This document shows, in pieces, positions 1-4,998 of a DNA stretch of 5,915 nucleotides (positions are counted from its first letter, which is position 1; the number at the start of each line of letters is the position of its first letter). Source of the stretch: Eggerthellaceae bacterium (lineage in GTDB: Bacteria > Actinomycetota > Coriobacteriia > Coriobacteriales > Eggerthellaceae). The DNA is taken from assembly GCA_017533165.1 (NCBI GenBank), contig JAFXIM010000263.1, forward strand, positions 1-5,915. Reading direction: 5' to 3'. The notes below the pieces were generated by a model. It had not been told where the DNA came from and ran no database searches. It saw nothing but the letters and a program-made list of their open reading frames with translations. Position numbers and translations under genes: made by a program.

Positions 1-42
1 ACCCCGGAGGAGTTCCGGAATCAGTCCCTATGCGCGGCTTAG
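1..42 (+). CDS. IS3-family transposase (OrfB), C-terminal 13 residues only
   Basis: Frame 1 is open from the window edge to a TAG stop at 40-42 and encodes TPEEFRNQSLCAA. IS3/IS150-type DDE transposases commonly end with a segment like (M/L)(S/T)P.E(F/Y)R.Q, just after the integrase core, so the peptide fits the OrfB C-terminus. The adjacent inverted repeat at 60-83 supports this. The catalytic DDE residues and the OrfA/OrfB frameshift region are outside the window, so activity cannot be judged. The peptide alone is too short for certainty. The call depends on its agreement with the IS end next to it. Confidence 0.65.
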   Translation, partial: TPEEFRNQSLCAA

Positions 43-52
43 CCGCTTCTTA
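34..52 (+). terminator. Possible weak terminator overlapping the transposase stop
   Basis: GCGGC (34-38) and GCCGC (42-46) form a 5-bp GC stem with a 3-nt loop that contains part of the TAG stop codon. It is followed by TTCTTATT. The U-tract is interrupted and the stem is short, so termination would be inefficient. It could limit readthrough from the transposase into the MFS gene. Confidence 0.35.
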
Positions 53-68
53 TTAACCCGTCCAAGAA

Positions 69-96
69 TTGGGATGCAGTTCACCTGCGCTATGAT
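69..96 (+). promoter_or_regulatory. Candidate hybrid IS/chromosome promoter for the MFS gene
   Basis: TTGGGA (69-74) matches 4 of 6 bases of the sigma-70 -35 consensus and lies inside the IS inverted repeat. TATGAT (91-96) matches 5 of 6 of the -10 consensus and lies just outside the IS end at 83. The spacer is 16 bp. Transcription would start near 103, giving a leader of about 28 nt before the ATG at 131. Outward -35 elements in IS3-family ends that pair with a flanking -10 are a known way for an IS to activate neighbours. No other promoter fits as well in the 47 bp between IS and gene. Confidence 0.55.
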
Positions 97-130
97 GGGG
101 GTCGTTTGCCTAACGTGAAAGAAGGTCTCG

Positions 131-1501
131 ATGAGTCTGTCTGCTCTCCAGAAAAAGGGCGGTTCCTATTCCCTATTCGCCATCGTGGTTCTGGCTACGG
201 CCGCCGGCTCCCTCACGCAAACCGTTATGAATTCCATGCTCGGCGGCGTTGGAGCCGATTTCGGCATCGATGCCAGCATCGGGCAGTGGCTCACTACCAT
301 TTACATGCTGGTGCTGGGGATCACCGTGCCTGTCGTCACCTGGCTTTCGCAGAAGCTTTCTGTCAAGAACATCGTCTATCTATCGCTCGGCTTCTTCTTT
401 TTCGGATCCGTGGTTGCGCTCATAGCCCCGAGCTTCGAGGTGCTGCTGGCGGGACGCGTGCTCCAGGCAATCGCCGCAGGCATCACCATTCCTCTCATCC
501 AGGCTATTGCCATGACCCGTTTCCCGCGCGAGCGCGTGGGCACCATGATGGGCATCGCGGGCATCGCCATGGGTTTTGCGCCCAACATTGGGCCGCTCAT
601 CGGCGGTGTGCTGGTTGAATCTTGGGGATGGCGCAGCTTCTTCGTGCTGTTCATCGTACTCGTCGTCCTTTTGGCAATTGCCACCTTCCTTTTCGTCGAA
701 CGCGAGAGCAACCCAGCACGTGACGCAAGCCTCGACGTACCCTCCTTCGTCCTCTCCACAATGGGCTTTGGCGGACTTTTGCTCGGCCTATCGAACGCAG
801 CGAGCTTGGGAACCATCAATCACCTCGTATGGCTGCCCCTCGCAGTGGGCGTCATCGGCATCGTGCTGTTCGTTAGGCGGCAGAAATCTATCGAGAAGCC
901 ACTCATCAACATGCGTATCTTCGAGTCGGCCACCTACCGCGTCAGCTTTATCGCCCAGAACCTGCTCAACGCCTGCTTCATGGGCATCACTTTGATCGTG
1001 CCGCTATACGTGCAAGGCTTGTGCGACGGAACCGCCGTAGAGGCAGGCCTTGTGTTCATCCCCGCAACAATCCTGGCGCTTGTCCTCAACCCCGTAGCCG
1101 GCATTGCCGCCGACCGCGTTGGCATCAGACCCGTCGTCTTGCTTGGATCAGTCTTGCTCACCCTTGGTTCAGTGACCATGGCCTTCATGGATGCAAACAC
1201 GCCCCTATGGCTCGTCACCTTGCTGCAAACCATCCGCGGTGCCGGCGTGAGCTCGCTTGTCGGCCCGCTCATCACGCTCGGCATGCGCGACCTCCCGCGT
1301 GAGATAGCCATGGACGGCAGCGCCTTCTTCTCAACCGTGCGCCAAGCATGCGCTTCGCTTGGAACCGCGGGCATGGTGCTCATCATCACCGCAGTGAACG
1401 GCATGGGCGGGGTTTCCGCCCTGGCCTATCAACTGGCCTTCGGCCTTTCCGCGCTGTTTGCCGTCTGCACCCTGGTCCTGGCGATCTGGAAGGTGCGCTA
1501 A
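131..1501 (+). CDS. MFS drug efflux transporter, DHA2 (EmrB/QacA-like) family
   Basis: This is a 456-residue, highly hydrophobic inner-membrane protein that probably exports drugs or other small molecules in exchange for protons; the substrate cannot be predicted. Hydrophobic stretches are compatible with about 14 membrane spans, as in DHA2. The first-half motifs are an N-terminal helix with LTQTVMNSMLGG (28-39), where the family often has LD.TIVN.ALP, a motif-B-like LLAGRVLQAIAAG (105-117), and an antiporter motif C ending APNIGPLIGG (150-159), followed by SWGWRSFF (164-171). Motif A is degenerate (WLSQKLSVKN, 71-80), which is common in this subfamily. A second motif-A-like segment, GIAADRVGIRP, lies in the C-terminal half. 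The ATG at 131 is preceded by GAAGG at 121-125 with 5-nt spacing. It follows the IS end at 83 and converges on pth. The length is near-normal and I see no frameshift. Confidence 0.88.
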   Translation: MSLSALQKKGGSYSLFAIVVLATAAGSLTQTVMNSMLGGVGADFGIDASIGQWLTTIYMLVLGITVPVVTWLSQKLSVKNIVYLSLGFFFFGSVVALIAPSFEVLLAGRVLQAIAAGITIPLIQAIAMTRFPRERVGTMMGIAGIAMGFAPNIGPLIGGVLVESWGWRSFFVLFIVLVVLLAIATFLFVERESNPARDASLDVPSFVLSTMGFGGLLLGLSNAASLGTINHLVWLPLAVGVIGIVLFVRRQKSIEKPLINMRIFESATYRVSFIAQNLLNACFMGITLIVPLYVQGLCDGTAVEAGLVFIPATILALVLNPVAGIAADRVGIRPVVLLGSVLLTLGSVTMAFMDANTPLWLVTLLQTIRGAGVSSLVGPLITLGMRDLPREIAMDGSAFFSTVRQACASLGTAGMVLIITAVNGMGGVSALAYQLAFGLSALFAVCTLVLAIWKVR

Positions 1502-1522
1502 AGCAGCAGCCATTGGCCAAAT

Positions 1523-1552
1523 GATAAGACGGGCTTTAATGCCCGCCTTATC
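1523..1552 (-). terminator. Shared hairpin between convergent MFS and pth genes, best on the minus strand
   Basis: GATAAGACGGGC (1523-1534) pairs with GCCCGCCTTATC (1541-1552) around a 6-nt loop. Read as plus-strand RNA there is one A-C mismatch. Read as minus-strand RNA the same position becomes a G-U wobble, giving an unbroken 12-bp stem. Minus-strand RNA continues AUUUGGCC, so the U-tract is short. It probably ends the prs-pth message about 70 nt past the pth stop, and may also slow transcription from the MFS side. Confidence 0.6.
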
Positions 1553-1621
1553 TGACTGTCTATTCATCTGTCAGCACGCTCAAGGCGCGCCTGTGTCGCT
1601 GTGCAAATCCCGAGGATACGC

Positions 1622-2185
1622 CTACTTGCCGTTGTATTCCTGCTGGGTCTTCTCCAGTCCGTTCTGCACAAGGCAGAGCGCCGCTTCGGCACCGCGCACC
1701 ACTGCATGCTCGAAAGCCTCGGCATCCTCCTTCTTGGGAAGGGAAAGTACGTAATCGGCCACGTCCATGCGTCCTGGAGGGCGCCCGATGCCAATGCGCA
1801 CGCGGAACCAATCGCGCGTAAGCGTCTTGTCGCAAATGGAGCGTAAGCCGTTGTGTCCAGCATGGCCGCCGCCAAACTTCACACGCACCGTACCAGGCTC
1901 TATGTCGAGCTCGTCGTGAATGACGATCAGACGGTCAGCAGGCACTTTATAAGCAGTCATCAACTGCTTGACCGGACCGCCCGAGGTGTTCATAAAGCTC
2001 TGGGGCTTTGCCAGAACCAGCTCTTCGCCCCGATAGCTCCCCTTGCCGGTAAAGGCTCCGCATTCGCTCTTCCAATAGCGCACGCCGATTTCAGACGCAA
2101 TAGCGTCCACCGTATCAAAGCCGGCGTTATGGCGCGTATGCGCGTATTTGTCACCCGGATTGCCCAGGCCTACAATCAGATACAT
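1622..2185 (-). CDS. pth: Peptidyl-tRNA hydrolase
   Basis: Cytoplasmic enzyme that cleaves the ester bond of peptidyl-tRNAs released from stalled ribosomes, recycling tRNA. The 187-residue length is normal for bacterial Pth. It opens with the family signature LIVGLGNPG (3-11) and TRHNAG (17-22). The active-site set known from E. coli Pth is present: Asn9, the catalytic His19, Asn66 in FMNTSG (64-69), Asp91 in HDELD (90-94), and Asn112 in GGGHAGHNGLRS (105-116). The start gives the canonical N-terminus MYLIVGLGNPG, so it is well fixed. The ATG follows the prs stop after only 3 bases, and in the same frame. The only purine-rich motif, AAGG, overlaps that stop and sits too close to the ATG, so translational coupling to prs is likely. 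A hairpin at 1523-1552 probably ends the transcript. Confidence 0.96.
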   Translation of the reverse strand: MYLIVGLGNPGDKYAHTRHNAGFDTVDAIASEIGVRYWKSECGAFTGKGSYRGEELVLAKPQSFMNTSGGPVKQLMTAYKVPADRLIVIHDELDIEPGTVRVKFGGGHAGHNGLRSICDKTLTRDWFRVRIGIGRPPGRMDVADYVLSLPKKEDAEAFEHAVVRGAEAALCLVQNGLEKTQQEYNGK

Positions 2186-2188
2186 GCC

Positions 2189-3148
2189 TTATTCGAACAG
2201 AGAGGAGACGCTGCCGTTGGCGTAGACGTTCTCAATGGTCTGAGCAAACAGCGGGGCCACGGACAGAACCTTGATCTTGCCCTCTTGGTGCTCAATCGGA
2301 ACCGGAACGGCATTAGTGACAACAACTTCCTCGATGCAGGAGTTCTCAATGCGCTCGTAAGCCGGGCCGCTGAACAGGCCGTGGGTTGCACATGCGTACA
2401 CCTTGATGGCACCGCGCTTCTGCAGGGTCTCAGCTGCAGCGACCAGGGAGCCGGCGGTGTCAATCATGTCGTCGTTGAGCAGACAGATCTTGCCCTCTAC
2501 ATCGCCGATAAGGGCGGTGATTTCAGCCTGGTTGTGCTTCGGGCGATCCTTGTGCATGATAGCGAGGTCGCAATCGAGCATGGTGGAGAACTTCTTGGCG
2601 GCCTTAGCGCGACCCACGTCGGGAGATACGACGCAAAGCTTGCTCGGGTCGAGATTCATGCTCTTGAAGTAGTCTGCGAACAGAGGCATAGCAGTCATGT
2701 GGTTGACCGGGATGTCGAAGAAGCCCTGGATCGCATCCTGATGCAGGTCCATGGTGATGACGTTGTCGATACCGGCAACTTCCATGAGGTCGCTCACGAG
2801 CTTGGCGGTAATGGGCTCACGCGGAGCGGCCTTACGGTCCTGGCGAGCGTAGCCATAGTGAGAGACGACAGCAGAGATGTTGTGAGCAGAGGCACGCTTG
2901 GCCGCATCGGCCATGATAAGCAACTCCATGAGCGCATCGTTAACGTCCATGCCATTGCCTGCACACACCGACTGGATAAGGAACACTTCCTTACCTCGCA
3001 CGCTTTCCTGGAAACGCGCATAAATCTCACCATTGGCAAACTTGGTGAGCTTGACGTCGCCAAGCCTAACGTCCAATTCCTGAGCAATCTGCTCAGCCAG
3101 CTCCGGGTTCACAGAACCTGCGAACAGAACCTTTTCCCTCTGCTCCAT
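2189..3148 (-). CDS. prs: Ribose-phosphate pyrophosphokinase (PRPP synthetase)
   Basis: Transfers pyrophosphate from ATP to ribose-5-phosphate, giving PRPP for purine, pyrimidine, NAD, histidine and tryptophan synthesis. From the ATG at 3148 the protein has 319 residues, close to class I enzymes such as the B. subtilis one. Visible signatures are FANGEI (37-42), the flexible-loop region GYARQDRKA (99-107) with REPITAK (110-116), TMDLH (132-136) and GFFDIPV (142-148), SPDVGRAKAAKK (175-186), and the ribose-5-phosphate/PRPP loop DDMIDTAGS (226-234). SPDVGR.K.A.K follows the actinobacterial version of that segment. Residue 139 is Ala where class I enzymes usually have Gln (LHQDAIQGFF). An in-frame GTG at 3169 would add 7 residues, but the AAGGAG at 3161-3166 lies downstream of it. 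The ATG at 3148 or the GTG at 3151 is therefore the more likely start. It is cotranscribed with pth. Confidence 0.96.
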   Translation of the reverse strand: MEQREKVLFAGSVNPELAEQIAQELDVRLGDVKLTKFANGEIYARFQESVRGKEVFLIQSVCAGNGMDVNDALMELLIMADAAKRASAHNISAVVSHYGYARQDRKAAPREPITAKLVSDLMEVAGIDNVITMDLHQDAIQGFFDIPVNHMTAMPLFADYFKSMNLDPSKLCVVSPDVGRAKAAKKFSTMLDCDLAIMHKDRPKHNQAEITALIGDVEGKICLLNDDMIDTAGSLVAAAETLQKRGAIKVYACATHGLFSGPAYERIENSCIEEVVVTNAVPVPIEHQEGKIKVLSVAPLFAQTIENVYANGSVSSLFE

Positions 3149-3160
3149 CACGTGAGTCCG

Positions 3161-3166
3161 CTCCTT
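3161..3166 (-). promoter_or_regulatory. Ribosome binding site that decides the prs start
   Basis: The minus strand reads AAGGAG here, a near-perfect Shine-Dalgarno core. It is 9 nt before the GTG at 3151 and 12 nt before the ATG at 3148. It lies inside the longer frame that begins at GTG 3169, which therefore has no usable site of its own from this motif. The ATG gives the expected protein length; the GTG has the better spacing. Confidence 0.65.
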
Positions 3167-3178
3167 CACACGTTGTAA

Positions 3179-3206
3179 AAAATATTCGAAGGCATCTAGT
3201 GCTCAA
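3179..3206 (-). promoter_or_regulatory. Weak candidate proximal promoter for prs-pth
   Basis: On the minus strand TTGAGC (3201-3206) and TATTTT (3179-3184) are separated by 16 bp. Each matches 4 of 6 consensus bases. Transcription would begin near 3172, just ahead of the AAGGAG ribosome binding site. It competes with a second candidate at 3234-3259. Confidence 0.25.
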
Positions 3207-3233
3207 GTCGGGCGCCAAGACGCATCAGACCTC

Positions 3234-3259
3234 ATTTTAGTGTCTCAACCACATGTCAA
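3234..3259 (-). promoter_or_regulatory. Candidate distal promoter for prs-pth
   Basis: On the minus strand a perfect -35 TTGACA (3254-3259) is followed by TAAAAT (3234-3239), which matches 5 of 6 -10 bases. The spacer is only 14 bp, shorter than the usual 16-18, so activity is uncertain. It lies between the glmU terminator (3310-3342) and prs, where a prs promoter is needed. It would give a leader of roughly 80 nt. Confidence 0.35.
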
Positions 3260-3309
3260 TGGAACAATTCGCCGATAAGCCTAAATGAGCGATAAGCTGG
3301 TCGACGGCG

Positions 3310-3342
3310 AAAAAGAGGAGCGCGCCTCTCGAGACACGCTCC
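3310..3342 (-). terminator. Intrinsic terminator downstream of glmU
   Basis: Minus-strand RNA folds GGAGCG (3337-3342) onto CGCUCC (3317-3322). The stem continues through U-G, G-C, U-G, C-G and U-A pairs to 11 bp, closed by a 4-nt CGAG loop. It is followed at once by UCUUUUU (3310-3316). On the plus strand the wobbles become mismatches and no U-tract follows, so it acts only on glmU-direction transcripts. It lies about 80 nt past the glmU stop and should largely separate glmU from prs-pth. The 3343-3420 stretch between it and glmU shows no gene. Confidence 0.85.
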
Positions 3343-3420
3343 ACGAACTGATTATGCGGTGCGGCGGCTAAAGGCAGGCAAGGTCTCCGCCACGGCAGGA
3401 CTCAAGCCGCAGCAAGCCTC

Positions 3421-4785
3421 TTAGGCCTTTCGGTTTTCGGCCCAACCCTCGATTTCGGTCTGACGTGCGCGCCCAAGGCCCAAAGCACCCGCAGAGACAT
3501 CCTTGGTGATGCAAGAGCCAGCGCCGATGATCGCGCCTTTGCCAATGGTGACCGGAGCGACCATCATGGTGTCACTACCCACAAAAACGCCGTCCTCGAT
3601 GACGGTCTTGTGCTTGTTCTTGCCGTCGTAGTTACAGGTGATGGAACCCGCGCCGATATTGACGCCCTCACCGATGGTGCAGTCGCCGATATAGCTCAGA
3701 TGCGGAACCTTCGAGCCCTTGCCCACCGTGGACTTCTTTATCTCCACATGGGTACCGGCCTTGGCCTTTTCGCACAGGTGGGCACCCGGGCGCAGATAGG
3801 CGCGCGGGCCGCAAGTAGCACCGTCGTCGATGACGGCTTCGATGGCAATGGTCTCGTCAATGGTGCACGCACAACCGACAACGGTATCGGTCAGGCGGGA
3901 GTTGGGGCCGATCACGCTGTCCTCGCCGATGCTGGTGCGGCCCATAAGCATAACCTGCGGGAGAATGGTCACGTCACGGTCAATCTGAACATCGGGACCG
4001 ATGAAGACCGAAGAGGGATCCATCATGGTGACGCCATTGGCCATATGGCGGGCGTTGATACGCTGCTGCATAAACTTAGTCGCCTCAGCCAACTGAACGC
4101 GAGAATTGACGCCCAGACACTCGCTGTTGTCGCTAGCGGTCAAGGCAAGAACCGAGCGTCCCGCTTCGCGACAGATGGCCAAAACATCGGTAAGGTAGAA
4201 CTCTCCCTGGGCGTTATTGCTGTCGACTTGAGTAAGCGCGTCGAAGAGGGCGCGGGCATCGAAGCAGTAAAAGCCCGAGTTGCACTCGCTTACGGCAGCC
4301 TCCTCGGGACTGGCGTCCTTCTGCTCGACGATGCGGGAAACCTGCCCCGAATCATCTCGAATGATGCGACCATAGCCAAAGGGGTTTTCGAGCTGCATGG
4401 TGAGAACCACCACGGCGGCATCGTTTTCCTCACGCATTTTGATCAATGCGGAAATGGTTTCAGAGGTGATAAGCGGGCAGTCGCCGGAAAGAACAACGAG
4501 AGAACCTTCGAAGTCGGCAAGGGCTTCCTTGCAGGAGGCCACGGCGTCAGCCGTGCCGCGCTGCTGCTCCTGCACGACCACCTGGGTGTCGGCCTCGACA
4601 AAAGGAATGACCTGCTCGCGCATATGTCCAACCACGGAAACGATCCTGTCGGCTCCCGCATCAACGGCGGCGTCGACCACCCAACGCACCAAAGGCTTGC
4701 CCAAAACCTCATGGACCACCTTCGGCTTCTTGGATTTCATGCGCGTGCCAGCACCAGCAGCCAAAACGATTGCAGCATTGCTCAT
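3421..4785 (-). CDS. glmU: Bifunctional GlmU: GlcN-1-P acetyltransferase / GlcNAc-1-P uridylyltransferase
   Basis: Cytoplasmic enzyme for the last two steps of UDP-GlcNAc synthesis: acetylation of glucosamine-1-phosphate, then uridylyl transfer. UDP-GlcNAc feeds peptidoglycan and other glycans. The 454 residues match the full two-domain length. The N-terminal pyrophosphorylase domain has LAAGAGTRMKS..PK (8-22), QQRGTADAV (74-82), SGDCPLI (100-106) with metal-binding Asp102, GYGRI (137-141), Glu154, Asn169 and the second metal ligand Asn227. From about residue 250 a left-handed beta-helix of hexapeptide repeats follows. It carries the acetyltransferase residues equivalent to E. coli Arg333, Lys351 and His363 (here Arg332, Lys350, His362 in SKVPHLSYIGD), then NIGAG and CNYDG. 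The ATG has AGAAGG at 4792-4797 with 6-nt spacing. A strong terminator follows, so it is probably monocistronic. Confidence 0.97.
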   Translation of the reverse strand: MSNAAIVLAAGAGTRMKSKKPKVVHEVLGKPLVRWVVDAAVDAGADRIVSVVGHMREQVIPFVEADTQVVVQEQQRGTADAVASCKEALADFEGSLVVLSGDCPLITSETISALIKMREENDAAVVVLTMQLENPFGYGRIIRDDSGQVSRIVEQKDASPEEAAVSECNSGFYCFDARALFDALTQVDSNNAQGEFYLTDVLAICREAGRSVLALTASDNSECLGVNSRVQLAEATKFMQQRINARHMANGVTMMDPSSVFIGPDVQIDRDVTILPQVMLMGRTSIGEDSVIGPNSRLTDTVVGCACTIDETIAIEAVIDDGATCGPRAYLRPGAHLCEKAKAGTHVEIKKSTVGKGSKVPHLSYIGDCTIGEGVNIGAGSITCNYDGKNKHKTVIEDGVFVGSDTMMVAPVTIGKGAIIGAGSCITKDVSAGALGLGRARQTEIEGWAENRKA

Positions 4786-4821
4786 AATCGGCCTTCTCTC
4801 GAGTTTCTAATCAACCCATCG

Positions 4822-4827
4822 AGTATA
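4822..4827 (-). promoter_or_regulatory. Candidate -10 element of the glmU promoter
   Basis: The minus strand reads TATACT, matching 5 of 6 -10 bases. It would start transcription near 4815, about 30 nt before the glmU ATG. No good -35 is visible at 16-18 bp upstream. A short inverted repeat, CCAAT (4838-4842) and ATTGG (4851-4855), occupies the position where the -35 would lie, which might mean activator dependence or might be chance. Confidence 0.4.
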
Positions 4828-4883
4828 GCGCAAGTATCCAATGGCTCCTGATTGGCGGGAGTTTATCACGCAAGAACCACTTG

Positions 4884-4897
4884 AATCGCGTGCGATT
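4884..4897. repeat. 14-bp palindrome with 6-bp arms
   Basis: AATCGC (4884-4889) and GCGATT (4892-4897) are perfect inverted copies separated by GT. The site lies about 57 bp upstream of the candidate glmU -10, between glmU and the copper ATPase gene. The shape suits a dimeric regulator site but matches no operator I recognise. As an RNA hairpin its 2-nt loop would be too tight, and no U-tract follows on either strand. Confidence 0.4.
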
Positions 4898-4998
4898 AGA
4901 ACGACCTCATCGCCCGGCCGAATCGCCCAAATCGCCCGAAATCGAGCAGGTCCATTACCCGAATCGTCTACGGCCAAGCCAGCCCATTACTTGAATCG
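4884..4998. repeat. Degenerate AATCG repeats spanning the end of the copper ATPase gene
   Basis: AATCG occurs six times in about 115 bp, starting at 4884, 4921, 4930, 4940, 4962 and 4994. The larger unit CATTAC(CC/TT)GAATCG appears at 4953-4966 and 4985-4998. The second of these covers the last codons and stop of the ATPase gene, so the first looks like a decayed partial copy of the gene tail. TTGAATCGC also occurs at 4881-4889 and 4991-4999. Spacing is irregular (37, 9, 10, 22, 32), so this is not a CRISPR or an iteron array. No gene or terminator is evident in 4786-4986. Confidence 0.45.

Larger units (their letters stand above)
1..83 (+). mobile_element. Right end of an IS3-family (IS150-like) insertion sequence, partial
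   Basis: The last 24 bases (60-83) read as a terminal inverted repeat. Its reverse complement starts TGAACTGCATCCC and ends TTGGAC, resembling the TG.ACTGCA.CC....TTGGAC ends I recall for IS150-group elements. The terminal CA at 82-83 is the expected IS3-family end. A reading frame with a transposase-like C-terminus stops at 40-42, about 40 bp inside the end, which is the usual IS3 arrangement. The left end and most of the element lie before the window. If the assignment is right, a 3-4 bp target duplication should begin at 84 (CCT or CCTG). The family call rests on remembered end sequences, not on a search. Confidence 0.75.

Noticed and set aside
1583..1592. Self-complementary AGGCGCGCCT between the terminator and the pth stop
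   Set aside because: A 10-bp GC-rich palindrome without loop or tail is likely by chance in this composition.
3149..3169. Longer prs starting at GTG 3169
   Set aside because: The Shine-Dalgarno AAGGAG at 3161-3166 falls inside this extension, and the extra residues are not needed for the normal family length.
1853..3178. A 441-codon plus-strand open frame antisense to pth and prs
   Set aside because: It lies opposite two unmistakable conserved genes. Its length follows from the rarity of TTA, CTA and TCA codons in GC-biased genes, and its translation shows no recognisable domain.
3149..3420. Possible small RNA or riboswitch in the prs upstream gap
   Set aside because: Apart from the glmU terminator and candidate promoter boxes I could not find conserved riboswitch cores or a second stable stem-loop with a U-tract.
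3610..4851. A 413-codon plus-strand open frame antisense to glmU
   Set aside because: It is the mirror of glmU codon bias. The translation is low-complexity in character (rich in G, D, H, N) with no family motif, and I see no good ribosome binding site.
4884..4998. CRISPR-like or iteron array
   Set aside because: The repeated word is only 5-7 bp with irregular spacing (9 to 37), unlike CRISPR repeats or plasmid iterons.
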